From Nocardia alni (GTDB taxonomy: Bacteria > Actinomycetota > Actinomycetes > Mycobacteriales > Mycobacteriaceae), in NCBI RefSeq assembly GCF_019038435.1, contig NZ_JAGPOX010000057.1, forward strand, positions 1 through 54,913: a DNA stretch of 54,913 nt. The letters run 5' to 3'. The notes below the pieces were generated by a model. That model was not told the DNA's origin. It saw only the letters and a program-made list of their open reading frames with translations, and searched no databases. The translations under genes and the position numbers were made by a program. Of the stretch, positions 16,834 to 25,331 are shown piece after piece (within the stretch, counting starts at the first letter, position 1; each line of letters starts with the position of its first letter).

Positions 16834-18198
16834 TCAGACCTCCTCTCGCAGCAGCCGTTTGCGCGCGTTGACACCCGCGGCGGCGACCGCGTCCTGGGAA
16901 ACCGTGCGCAGTTCGTCGTTCTCGACGACGGTGCGCCCGCCCACCAGCAGCCGCGCCAGCGGCGGGGTCGGTCCGAAGACCAGCGTGCAGACCGGATCGG
17001 TGATGGCCGATCGGAATCCGTCCACCCGCCAGATCGCGATATCGGCCAGCTTGCCCGGTTCGAGGCTGCCGATCTCGGTGTGGCGGCCCAGGTTTCGCGC
17101 ACCACCGAGCGTGCCGATCTCCAGCGCCTGGCGGGCGGTCAGCGCGGTCGGGCCGTGCACCGCGCGCTGGAAAAGCATGGCCTGGCGCATTTCTCCGGCC
17201 ATCGAGGTCAGTTCGGAGGAGGCGGTGCCGTCCACGCCGAGACCGACCGGAGCTCCGGCGGCCAGCAGATCCTTCACCCGGGCTATTCCGGCGCCGAGAC
17301 GGGCGTTGGAGCTTGGACAGTGCGCGGAGCCGGAGCCGGTCTCGGCGAATCGCCGAATATCCTTGTCGTGCAGGTGAACCGCGTGTGCGAACCACACGTC
17401 GTCACCCAGCCAGCCGATCTTGTCCATATATTCGACCGGGGTGCAGCCCATCTGTTCGATGCAGTGGTGCTCCTCGTCCAGGGTCTCGGCGAGGTGGGTG
17501 TGCAGGCGCACACCCTTGTCGCGGGCCAGGACGGCCGATTCACGCATCAGGGTCTCGCTCACCGAGAATGGCGAGCACGGTGCTACCGCCACGCGCAGCA
17601 TCGAATCGAACGACGGGTCGTGGTACTTGTCGATCGTCTCGGCGGTGTTGGCCAGGATCTCGTCGGTCCGCTCCACCACCTCGTCCGGCGGCAGACCGCC
17701 GTCGGACTGCCCGCGGTCCATCGAGCCGCGGCACGGATGGAACCGGATGCCCAGCTCGGCCGCCGCGCGCACCTCGGCCTCGAACAGATCGCCACGGCCG
17801 GAAGGGAATACGTAGTGGTGGTCGGTGGAGGTGGTGGTTCCGGTCAGCGCGAGCCAGCCCAGTCCCGCCGCGGCGGCGCCGTAGGTGACCTCGGCGTCGA
17901 TCCGCGCCCAGGTGCTGTACAGGCCGGTCAGCCATTCGAACAGCGTCGCGTCCTGGTACAGGCCCTGGGTGGCCCACTGGTACAGGTGGTGGTGGGTGTT
18001 GACCATGCCCGGTGTGACCAGGCAGCCGGCGGCGTCGATGCGCTCGGCGCGGTCACCCGATATCGGCGCGCGGCCGGCACCCAGCGAGACGATGCGGCCG
18101 TGCTCGATCACCAGGTGACCGTTCGCGATCTCTTCACCGACAACCGGTGCGATATAGGCATTCTCGATGATGATCCGACCGATGGGCGTCTTGCTCAC
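16834..18198 (-). CDS. Amidohydrolase, probable 8-oxoguanine deaminase / guanine deaminase-like
   Basis: A 454-residue metal-dependent deaminase of the amidohydrolase superfamily, cytosolic. The metal ligands are visible: HHH in VNTHHHLYQW (about residue 68), HTHLAETLDEE (the third His and catalytic Glu region), AHAVHLH, and the last Asp in LGVDGTASSELTSM. The N-terminal strand motif and the GTASSE stretch are typical of the 8-oxoguanine deaminase/AtzA-TrzN-like group. Conversion of 8-oxoguanine to urate, or guanine to xanthine, would feed the surrounding xanthine dehydrogenase pathway. GTG at 18198 overlaps the preceding stop (GTGA). The gene sits inside the xdh operon, splitting the subunit genes. 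Confidence 0.88.
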   Translation of the reverse strand: MSKTPIGRIIIENAYIAPVVGEEIANGHLVIEHGRIVSLGAGRAPISGDRAERIDAAGCLVTPGMVNTHHHLYQWATQGLYQDATLFEWLTGLYSTWARIDAEVTYGAAAAGLGWLALTGTTTSTDHHYVFPSGRGDLFEAEVRAAAELGIRFHPCRGSMDRGQSDGGLPPDEVVERTDEILANTAETIDKYHDPSFDSMLRVAVAPCSPFSVSETLMRESAVLARDKGVRLHTHLAETLDEEHHCIEQMGCTPVEYMDKIGWLGDDVWFAHAVHLHDKDIRRFAETGSGSAHCPSSNARLGAGIARVKDLLAAGAPVGLGVDGTASSELTSMAGEMRQAMLFQRAVHGPTALTARQALEIGTLGGARNLGRHTEIGSLEPGKLADIAIWRVDGFRSAITDPVCTLVFGPTPPLARLLVGGRTVVENDELRTVSQDAVAAAGVNARKRLLREEV

Positions 18199-18668
18199 TT
18201 GATCGCATCCTTCCGCTCAACCGCCAGATATACGGCGTCCAGGATCTTTTCGTAGCCGGTGCACCGGCACAGGTTTCCGGACAACGCCTCTCGGATCTCC
18301 ACATCCGACGGGTCCGGAATGCGGTCGATCAGATCGTGGGTCTGCACCAGCAGCCCCGGGGTGCAGAAACCACACTGCACCGCACCCGCGTCGACGAACG
18401 CCTGCTGCACCGGATCGAGCATGTCCCCCTGCGCCAAACCTTCCACCGTGCGTACGGATCGCCCGTGCACCTGTCCCGCCGCGACGAGGCACGAACATGC
18501 CGGGATACCGTCCAAATAGATTGTGCACGAACCACATTCACCCTGCTCGCAGGCGTTCTTGGAGCCCGGCAGCCCCATCCGCTCGCGCAGCATGTAGAGC
18601 AGGCTCTCGCCCTCCCATACGTCGTCGACGCTCTCCTGCGCCCCGTTGACCTGGAAGCTCACCCGCAT
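18195..18668 (-). CDS. Xanthine dehydrogenase, 2Fe-2S subunit
   Basis: A 157-residue small subunit carrying two 2Fe-2S clusters that pass electrons from the Mo site to FAD. The plant-type cluster ligands are in CEQGECGSC with a distal cysteine (IPACSCL), and the second cluster in CGFCTPG and GNLCRCTGY, both complete. Length fits the family. ATG at 18668 overlaps the stop of the FAD-subunit gene by one base, and its own stop overlaps the deaminase start, indicating tight translational coupling. Confidence 0.95.
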   Translation of the reverse strand: MRVSFQVNGAQESVDDVWEGESLLYMLRERMGLPGSKNACEQGECGSCTIYLDGIPACSCLVAAGQVHGRSVRTVEGLAQGDMLDPVQQAFVDAGAVQCGFCTPGLLVQTHDLIDRIPDPSDVEIREALSGNLCRCTGYEKILDAVYLAVERKDAIK

Positions 18669-19540
18669 CAGGCAGCCCTCCCATTCACTGCCGCAAGATC
18701 GTTCCAGGCCCAGGTGAGGGTGCGGCGCGCCATCACCGAGAGGGCATGTCTGCGATAGTCCGCGGTGCCGCGCACATCGTCGATGGGTTTGGCCGACGCC
18801 GCGACCAGGGCCCCGAATTCGCGCAAAATCTCATCGCTCAATGGCGCGGGATCATCCCACGGCAAGACGTGCGCGAGAAATTCCTCGGCCGGGCGGGCGC
18901 GCAGCGGAGTCGGCCCGGAGGAACCAATTCCCGTGCCTGCCGTGCGAGTGTGCGGATGCAGCGCGACCGCGAAGGCGCACACCGCGATCACCATCGCGTT
19001 GCGGGTGCCGACCTTCGAGAAATACTGCGGTCCCGTGGCCGGTTCGAGCCAGATCGCCCGAATCAATTCATCGGCCTCGAGCGCATTCTTCTTCACCCAG
19101 ACGTAGAAATCGTCGATCGGGATTATCCGGGATCCGCGCGCCGCCGATTCCACCTCGATCTCCGCATATGCGGCCAGTAATGCCGGATGGCTGTCGCCCG
19201 CAGGTGACGCGGCGCCCAGATTACCGCCCACGGAACCGCGATTGCGGATCTGCGGCGAGCCGACCGTGCGCGCGGCCTGCGCCAGGCCGGGCAGCTCGAG
19301 GCCCAGCTCACGGATGACCTTCACATAGGGCACCCCCGCGCCGACGCGCAGTTTCCCGTCGATCCGCTCCACGCGCTGCAACTCGCGGCACGGATTCAGA
19401 TCCAGCAGCGCCGCCGGGCGGCCCTTGTCGAAATTCAGCTCGACCATCACATCGGTACCACCCTGTATCGGGTGGGCGCCGGGATGGGCGGCCCGCAATT
19501 CGAGCGCTTCGGCCCAACCGCCGGGTCTCAGGAATTCCAT
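18668..19540 (-). CDS. Xanthine dehydrogenase, FAD-binding subunit
   Basis: A 290-residue medium subunit (CO dehydrogenase flavoprotein family) that binds FAD and passes electrons to NAD+ or another acceptor. It shows the phosphate-binding segment HPIQGGTDVMVELN (residues about 24-38), the NRGSVGGNLGAASPAGDSHPALLA FAD motif, and the C-terminal domain with GTADYRRHA. Start at ATG 19540, preceded by GGGGAGAAG; the longer frame to 19573 adds an atypical N-terminus. First gene of the six-gene purine operon and divergent from pucR. Confidence 0.93.
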   Translation of the reverse strand: MEFLRPGGWAEALELRAAHPGAHPIQGGTDVMVELNFDKGRPAALLDLNPCRELQRVERIDGKLRVGAGVPYVKVIRELGLELPGLAQAARTVGSPQIRNRGSVGGNLGAASPAGDSHPALLAAYAEIEVESAARGSRIIPIDDFYVWVKKNALEADELIRAIWLEPATGPQYFSKVGTRNAMVIAVCAFAVALHPHTRTAGTGIGSSGPTPLRARPAEEFLAHVLPWDDPAPLSDEILREFGALVAASAKPIDDVRGTADYRRHALSVMARRTLTWAWNDLAAVNGRAA

Positions 19541-19713
19541 CTCACTTCTCCCCGGGCTCGAGCAGGTGTGCACCGCCGCACCGTCATCTGACCTCCATCG
19601 GCATTAAACGTGTCAAGCCAGTACACCCGGCCGTGCCCCTCCCCGGCCACGACCAGAACTCCGAACTGTGCGCTGCTTCACAGCGGGGTGTTTGTATTTA
19701 CCTCCAATCGCCA

Positions 19714-19760
19714 TGACGGCCGTGTTACCCCTGTCAGGTGATGTGACAACCGCGTTACCC
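19714..19760. promoter_or_regulatory. Direct-repeat operator candidate in the purine operon / pucR intergenic region
   Basis: A 17-bp motif, TGAC(GG/AA)CCG(T/C)GTTACCC, occurs at 19714-19730 and again at 19744-19760, exactly 30 bases apart, about three helical turns. It lies 47-93 bases before the pucR start and about 175 bases before the operon's first gene. PucR-family proteins activate or repress divergent purine genes, so this is a strong candidate binding site. No perfect inverted repeat was found here. Confidence 0.6.
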
Positions 19761-19806
19761 GTGGTTCGGGGACAAGCCGCCTTCGAGACTGTTAGCGTTC
19801 GAGATC

Positions 19807-21306
19807 ATGCGTCTACGTTCTCTGCTCGCCATGACGGACTTGGGACTGGAACTCGTCACGGGGGAAGAGGAGCTCGACCGCTTCGTGCGCTGGGTGGTCA
19901 CCCAGGATCTGCCGGACCCCAGCCGGTACCTGTCGGGCGGTGAACTCGTGCTCACCGGCATGCAGTGGCGCTCCGGCCCCGAGGACAGCGACGCCTTCGT
20001 CGGGGCGCTGGCCCGCGCCAAGGTCGCCGCGCTGGCCACTGGCGATGCCCGCTACGGGGCGCCGCCCGAAGATGTGATCGAGGCCTGCCACAAATACCGG
20101 ATCCCGCTGTTCCGAGTGCCCGAACAGGTGGCATTCGCCAGCGTCACCGAGCGGATCACCCGGCTGTTGTCCACCGGACGGGCCGCGGATCTGACCTCGA
20201 TCCTGGACCGGCACCGCCAGCTGGTGGCCGGGACCGGCCTCGGCTCGGTGCTCGAGCTGATCGAACGCGATCTGGATATGCGCTGCTGGGTGATGACCAC
20301 GACCGGCCGGGTCGTGGACGGACCGCAGACCCCGCCACCGGCACAGACTGTCACCACATTCCTGTCCGCACGGCGGCTGCCCTGCGTGATCCGCACCGAG
20401 CAGCGACCGTATTCGCTGTTCGCCGTCGACGAGTTCGGCACCTCACGCGCCGCGGACTGGCTGCTGGTCTTCGACTCGGACTGTTCGGACTGGCCCGAGG
20501 AGCGACGCGCGCTGGCCGGGGAACTGGCCGCGATCGTCTCGCTGGAACGCGTGCGCCATGACGACCGGCAGAGTGCCGAGGGCCGCTTGGCCGAGGAGCT
20601 GATCCAGCTGATCGTGTCGGATGCCAAACCGGCGGATATCATTTCGCGTCTCGAGCTGACCGGACTCGGTGTCACCGACAGCTACATCGCCGTGGCCGCG
20701 GCCGCGGAGGATGGGTTGCGGCCCAGGGAATTACGTGCCCTGTTGCGCGAAATCCTTTACGGCTCCAGCCCGGCGGCGGGTGTGGTGGACGGCGAGGCGA
20801 TCGCGCTCATCCCGGCGAACCCTTCGGCCCTGGAGACGATCGGTCACGCACTGGACACCCTCGAACCCGGGCTGGCCGGCAGCCGCCTGTCGGTCGGGGT
20901 CAGCGGCATCGTGGACGGCGAGGGCCTGCGCGGCGCGGTCGAGGAGGCCCGCTACGCCCGCCGCATGGCCGCCGGACGCGGCCGTGCGGCGAGCGTGGTC
21001 GGCCACGACGAACTCGCCACCCACATGATGCTGCTGGCCAGCGTGCCCGACGAGGTCCGCCGCATGTTCCGGCTGCGCCTGCTGGACCCGCTGGTCAGCT
21101 ACGACCAGGACAACGGCGCGGATCTGGTGCACACCCTGAAGGTGTTCCTGCAGACCAACGGCTCCTGGACCCGCAGCGCGGAGCTACTGCACGTGCACGT
21201 GAACACACTGCGGTACCGGGTCGCCCGGATCGAGGAGCTGACCGGGCGCGATCTGTCCCGGCTGGAGGATCGGGTCGACTTCTTCCTGGCCTTGGCGCTG
21301 ACCTGA
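19807..21306 (+). CDS. PucR-family transcriptional regulator of purine catabolism
   Basis: A 499-residue regulator with the full PucR layout: an N-terminal purine-catabolism-regulator domain (residues about 1-125, LRSLLAMTDLGLELVTG, LVLTGMQW), a middle GGDEF-like CdaR domain (about 290-400), and a C-terminal PucR helix-turn-helix (FLQTNGSWTRSAELLHVHVNTLRYRVARIEELTGRDLS, about 435-475). It is divergent from the xanthine dehydrogenase operon, whose transcription it most likely controls in response to a purine or its breakdown product. The product is assigned from family and position; the effector is not known. Confidence 0.92.
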   Translation: MRLRSLLAMTDLGLELVTGEEELDRFVRWVVTQDLPDPSRYLSGGELVLTGMQWRSGPEDSDAFVGALARAKVAALATGDARYGAPPEDVIEACHKYRIPLFRVPEQVAFASVTERITRLLSTGRAADLTSILDRHRQLVAGTGLGSVLELIERDLDMRCWVMTTTGRVVDGPQTPPPAQTVTTFLSARRLPCVIRTEQRPYSLFAVDEFGTSRAADWLLVFDSDCSDWPEERRALAGELAAIVSLERVRHDDRQSAEGRLAEELIQLIVSDAKPADIISRLELTGLGVTDSYIAVAAAAEDGLRPRELRALLREILYGSSPAAGVVDGEAIALIPANPSALETIGHALDTLEPGLAGSRLSVGVSGIVDGEGLRGAVEEARYARRMAAGRGRAASVVGHDELATHMMLLASVPDEVRRMFRLRLLDPLVSYDQDNGADLVHTLKVFLQTNGSWTRSAELLHVHVNTLRYRVARIEELTGRDLSRLEDRVDFFLALALT

Positions 21307-21315
21307 TCCGGCCCG

Positions 21316-21708
21316 TCACGGCACGAATGTGGTGAACTTGTCCGGGACGACACGGACGATCAGCCGTTCGGCACCCGGTTCGTCCGGGTGGGACGCACCG
21401 CCCATGTACCGGTCGTACATCTCCTGCCCGAGTGTGTTCCGCGGATCGTCGGTGATCTGCACATGGCCCCGGATCTCGACGTACCGTCCGTCCGACGTGC
21501 TCGCCACCACGAGGCTCACCCGGGGGTCACGCGTCATGTTGCGGGTTTTCACCCGGCCCTTGATGGTGCTGAACGCGAAGGTGTCACCCTCGTCCTTGAC
21601 GAAGATCACCGACGATTGCGGACGTCCGTCGGGGCCGACGGTCGAGAGAATCGCGTGGTGCGGGCCGTCGATCAGCTCGTGTACCAGGCCGGCAAGCTGC
21701 GTGGTCAT
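21316..21708 (-). CDS. PPOX-class F420-dependent oxidoreductase-like protein
   Basis: A 130-residue split-barrel protein of the pyridoxamine-phosphate-oxidase fold. Motifs SVIFVKDEGDTFAFSTIKGRVKTRNMTRDPRVSLVV and GRYVEIRGHVQI match the actinobacterial PPOX-class F420-dependent subgroup. It is probably a cytosolic reductase of unknown substrate. The frame continues to 21843, but ATG at 21708 gives the family-typical N-terminus. It is divergent from the ECF sigma gene with 119 bases between, and convergent with pucR, whose stop is 9 bases away. Confidence 0.88.
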   Translation of the reverse strand: MTTQLAGLVHELIDGPHHAILSTVGPDGRPQSSVIFVKDEGDTFAFSTIKGRVKTRNMTRDPRVSLVVASTSDGRYVEIRGHVQITDDPRNTLGQEMYDRYMGGASHPDEPGAERLIVRVVPDKFTTFVP

Positions 21709-21827
21709 GGATGTGGTCCTTTCCTTGTGTTCGCCTACGTTGGGGTAGACCAGCACCGTCCGGGAAAGGAATCGGGTCCGCCCGATATCGCCGCCGAGGA
21801 CCTCGCCACTCGAGTTACAGTCCCGCC

Positions 21828-22811
21828 GTGCAGAGCGAACCATCGCAGACCGACTTCACCGGGCGCACCGAGCAGTACCGGCGTGAATTGCTCGCGCACT
21901 GCTACCGCATGCTCGGCTCCCTCGACGACGCCGAGGATCTGGTCCAGGAGACCTACCTGCGCGCCTGGCGTTCCTACGACGGGTTCGAGGAACGGTCCTC
22001 GATGCGAACCTGGCTCTACCGGATCGCCACCAACGCCTGCCTCACCGCTTTGCGGCGACGCGGTCGGCGGGTGCTGCCGTCCGGCCTGGACGCGGCGAGT
22101 GAAAACCCTTATGCCGTAAGCACGGACACGGATGGCGACGTCGAATGGCTGGGCCCGCTGCCGGATTCGCTGATCACCTCCGAATCCGACGATCCCGCGG
22201 CGGTCGCCGCCACCCGAGACAGCCTGCGCCTGGCGCTGATCGCCGCACTACAGCACCTGTCCGGCCGCCAGCGCGCGGTCCTGCTGCTGCGCGACGTGCT
22301 GAACTTCTCGGCCCCGGAGGTGGCCGATCTGCTCGACACCAGTACCGCCGCGGTGAAGAGCACGCTGCAGCGCGCCCGCGCACATCTGGACGAACTCGCT
22401 ACGACCGCCCGGGGTCCGGCCCGGCCGACGACCACCGAGGCGCACGCCCTGCTTGCGGAGTACATCGCCGCGTTCGAGAACTCGGACGCCGCGGCACTGG
22501 AGCGGATCCTTCATCGCGACGCCGTCATCGAGATGCCACCGTCGCGAACCTGGTTCTCCGGCAAGCGAATCTGTGCGGTGTTCCTGGCGGAGCAGGCAGT
22601 CGGCGAACCCGGCGACTGGCTGATGCTGCCGACCTCGGTCAACGGCCAACCGGCCGCCGCCGCCTATCACCGCGATGCGAACGGTGTCCACATCCCTTAC
22701 GGAGTCGCGGTACTGTCCACGACACCCGATGCGATCACCTGCATCTCGGTGTTCGGCGATCCGGAACTGGTGCGCCGCTGCGGCTTCGGCGACGCCCCAC
22801 CCCCGCGCTGA
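21828..22811 (+). CDS. ECF sigma factor with SnoaL-like C-terminal domain
   Basis: A 327-residue RNA polymerase sigma factor. Region 2 spans LLAHCYRMLGSLDDAEDLVQETYLRAW (about residues 18-48) and the WLYRIATNACL segment; region 4 helix-turn-helix is LSGRQRAVLLLRDVLNFSAPEVADLLDTSTAAVKSTLQRARAHL (about 145-188). Residues about 205-320 form a SnoaL/NTF2-like domain, the arrangement of the SigG/SigJ-like TIGR02960 group, where the extra domain tunes activity in cis. No anti-sigma gene is adjacent, consistent with that group. GTG at 21828 is chosen because homologues begin just before the FxxxxxxYRRELLAHCYRM segment; the open frame extends back to 21711. Confidence 0.9.
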   Translation: MQSEPSQTDFTGRTEQYRRELLAHCYRMLGSLDDAEDLVQETYLRAWRSYDGFEERSSMRTWLYRIATNACLTALRRRGRRVLPSGLDAASENPYAVSTDTDGDVEWLGPLPDSLITSESDDPAAVAATRDSLRLALIAALQHLSGRQRAVLLLRDVLNFSAPEVADLLDTSTAAVKSTLQRARAHLDELATTARGPARPTTTEAHALLAEYIAAFENSDAAALERILHRDAVIEMPPSRTWFSGKRICAVFLAEQAVGEPGDWLMLPTSVNGQPAAAAYHRDANGVHIPYGVAVLSTTPDAITCISVFGDPELVRRCGFGDAPPPR

Positions 22812-23149
22812 AGTGCACGGGCCGACCGCCGCCGACGAGACACCAGCTACTCTCTGTGGTCGCGCGCCCGCTCGCTTGTCGCGAGCGGTCACGCCGACCC
22901 GGTAGCGGCGACCGGACAGCACGACGAGCCGGTTGGAGCGCCGGGTCGCTGATGACGAGCCGATCGCGCCGGCGGACCAAGATCCCCGGCGGTTATCCAC
23001 CGAGCGGCGAGATGCAGCCGAGTTGCTCGGCGACCGATTCCTGCGTCGAACGCACAACGCACCGGCAGGGCGGACGCGATCCGCCCAAGTGCCGCCAGGC
23101 TGCGGACACCGAGATTCGGCCCGCCCGGCACACCGGTAGCGTGTCGTTC
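22812..23149. other. Intergenic region without recognised gene
   Basis: 338 bases between the sigma factor and the second PucR-like regulator. Open frames here are shadows without family resemblance. No tRNA, clear terminator or strong palindrome was seen. It presumably holds the regulator's promoter. Confidence 0.4.
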
Positions 23150-24361
23150 ATGGCGGCGCCGCACCCCACCCTGTCGACGCCCGGCACGCGCACCCTGGCG
23201 CAGGCGTGCCGGGCCGATGTCACGGCGATGACGCGTCGGCTGCTGGCGGCGATCTTCACCGACAACCCGGAGTGGACCGACTACACCTCGGTGCCGCGCG
23301 CGGATCTGCGCGACGGATGCCGGCGGTATCTGACGCGGATCCTGGATCTGCTGAGCGGTACCAGCACCGATCCCGAGCACGACGATGTGGCCGCGGCCAT
23401 CGGCAAGCACCGCGCCGAACAGGGCGTGCCGCTCGAGGCGATGCTGCGTACCTTCCGGCTCGGCGGCGGCATCGTGTGGGAAGCGTTGCTGGACAAGGCG
23501 GATCTGACCGAAGAGGCCGATAGTGTTGGGCCGCAGGAGATTCGGCAGGCCGGAACCGCCATGTGGACCGTGATCGACGGGTTGTCCTCCGCGCTGGTCA
23601 CCTCCTACCGCAACACCGAACTCGACCAGGTCCGCCGCGACGAACGCCGCCGCCACGCCCTCATCGAGGACCTCCTGGCCGGGCGCGCCCACGACGCCGC
23701 CTTCGCAGCCCGCGCCGCCCGCGAACTGAACCTCCCCGCGCAGGGCTCCTACCTGGTCGTGGCGGCCCGGGCCAACGGACGCCCACTGCACGCCGGCGTG
23801 GACACCGCTCTTTCCGCCTCGGGCGTCCGCTCGGTCTGGCACGACCGGGTCGACACCACCATCGGCCTGGTCGCCCTGGAACACCGCACCGAAGACGTTG
23901 TCCTGCAACAACTTCGCCCACAGGTCCGCGGCCGCGCCGGCGTCTCCCCCGCCGTTCCCGATCTGGCACACGTGGATTCGGCGCACGCCCTGGCCCTGAT
24001 CGCCCTGCAAACCCTGCCCGCCGACGCCACCGGCCTGGTCTCCCTGGACGACCGCTACCCCGAGGCCCTCCTGGTCCGCTCCCCCGACCTCACCGACCTC
24101 CTGCTCACCCACACCCTCGGCCCCGTCCTGGACCTCCCCGCCCGAGACCGCGACACCCTGCTGCACACCCTCGCGATCTGGCTGGCCGAAAACTGCTCCG
24201 CCGCCAACGCCGCCCCCCGCCTGCACTGCCACCGCAACACCGTCATCAACCGCCTGGCCCGCATCTCCACCCTGCTCGGACGACCACTGGACGGCCCACG
24301 CATCCACCTCGAACTATCCCTCGCGCTCGCCGCCCTCGGCCTCGGCGCCACAACCAACTGA
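23150..24361 (+). CDS. PucR/CdaR-like helix-turn-helix regulator
   Basis: A 403-residue regulator. Residues about 15-165 resemble the RsbRD-like N-terminal domain often found in actinobacterial PucR-type proteins (HRAEQGVPLEAMLRTFRLGGGIVWEAL), the middle carries a divergent GGDEF/CdaR-like region, and the C-terminus is a PucR helix-turn-helix (LHCHRNTVINRLARISTLLGRPLDGPRIHLELSLAL). ATG at 23150 is the first good start in frame, with GTG at 23141 possible. It stands alone: the sigma gene before it and the ~970-bp gap after it give no target. Control of the downstream hydrazine-type cluster is conceivable but unsupported. Confidence 0.85.
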   Translation: MAAPHPTLSTPGTRTLAQACRADVTAMTRRLLAAIFTDNPEWTDYTSVPRADLRDGCRRYLTRILDLLSGTSTDPEHDDVAAAIGKHRAEQGVPLEAMLRTFRLGGGIVWEALLDKADLTEEADSVGPQEIRQAGTAMWTVIDGLSSALVTSYRNTELDQVRRDERRRHALIEDLLAGRAHDAAFAARAARELNLPAQGSYLVVAARANGRPLHAGVDTALSASGVRSVWHDRVDTTIGLVALEHRTEDVVLQQLRPQVRGRAGVSPAVPDLAHVDSAHALALIALQTLPADATGLVSLDDRYPEALLVRSPDLTDLLLTHTLGPVLDLPARDRDTLLHTLAIWLAENCSAANAAPRLHCHRNTVINRLARISTLLGRPLDGPRIHLELSLALAALGLGATTN

Positions 24362-25331
24362 CCCGGCGACACGAATCGCACAGCGAGCAGCTCGCGACAA
24401 TCACCCACGCGAGACACGCGCCGATCCACAGCAAAGGCGCATGCGAAGGGTGCGGAGTCGACGAGCAACACGACGGCAGCGAACTCGTTAACGCGCCCAT
24501 CGAGAGTGGTGGGCACCACCGGCGATCAGCAAAAGCACACTCATCAGCACGAAAGCACTAGCGGCACCCTCGGATTCAACACTTGTCGCGTCATGATCCC
24601 GCAGCATGGCAAAGCTCGGGAAACATCTCGAGCGACAGCCGAACAGCCTGGCCTGCAACGTAAATCACGGCCCCAAGCCGCAATGGTATTGCGATTGCCC
24701 GAAGTAACCCACTACGATCTGTGACGCAATCAAGCTCGTCGCACCCGATAGCCCCGGGCAATATGTCCTAATTGTATTGAAAGACAGCATCTTTCAAGCA
24801 CCCAACACCACGAGTTCTCACCCCGCTCCCCCGGCAGGCAGACCGTTCACCATCCAGACCGGATCCCCCACCGCTCACGGTCTCCTGCCGTGCCGATGGT
24901 CGGCAACCCGTCCGGCGCTGACAGCAAAACACGGCACGAGGATTTCCCTCAGCACCCCTTGCATGCACCGTCAGAGGACGGTACGCTCTCCGATGTACCG
25001 CCAAACAAGTGCAAGGTCTCCGAGGTCGTCGCTGGTCACAGCCGTGACGCTCGATAGGAGGACTCGATGCTGTTGGCATCTTCAGCGACATTGGCCCATA
25101 AACCCCGTTTATCGGTGCGTCTACATCCAGAGAGCACCGGCGGGTAATTCTTATTTATCCGAAATATGCATCAACCGAGGAACCTGAAATCACTACGATC
25201 GAAGCCTTCTCGAGCCGTGTCTGGAGTGCTGCTTCAGCGCAGTGAATTTTGTCTGCTGGTCGGCGGGCGGTACAGCCGATTCACATCATGAGATCACATC
25301 GCATCGGAAGTAACGGTGGTCCATCAATATT
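24362..25331. promoter_or_regulatory. Long leader/promoter region of the N-N bond cluster
   Basis: About 970 bases without a convincing gene. Open frames such as 24777-25187 have no family resemblance, and base composition is less GC-rich than the coding regions, especially at 24760-24800 and 25140-25340. It contains a perfect hairpin at 24777-24797. I searched by eye for IdeR-type iron boxes and found none convincing, so iron control of the following monooxygenase genes is not indicated. A short leader peptide or small RNA cannot be excluded. Confidence 0.45.
24777..24797. repeat. Perfect inverted repeat (8-bp arms, 5-nt loop)
   Basis: TTGAAAGA at 24777-24784 and TCTTTCAA at 24790-24797, separated by CAGCA, in an AT-rich pocket. 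There is no T-run on the plus side. On the minus side the hairpin is followed by TACAATTAGG. It may be an operator or a weak terminator; position alone cannot decide. Confidence 0.5.

Noticed and set aside
14508..17105. A longer Mo-subunit reading frame reaching 17105
   Set aside because: The extra N-terminal part overlaps the deaminase gene out of frame. ATG 16832 has a strong AGGAGG site and matches family starts.
24777..25187. A 136-codon open frame in the long leader
   Set aside because: No family resemblance, composition like non-coding DNA, and the frame begins inside a hairpin. Treated as non-coding.
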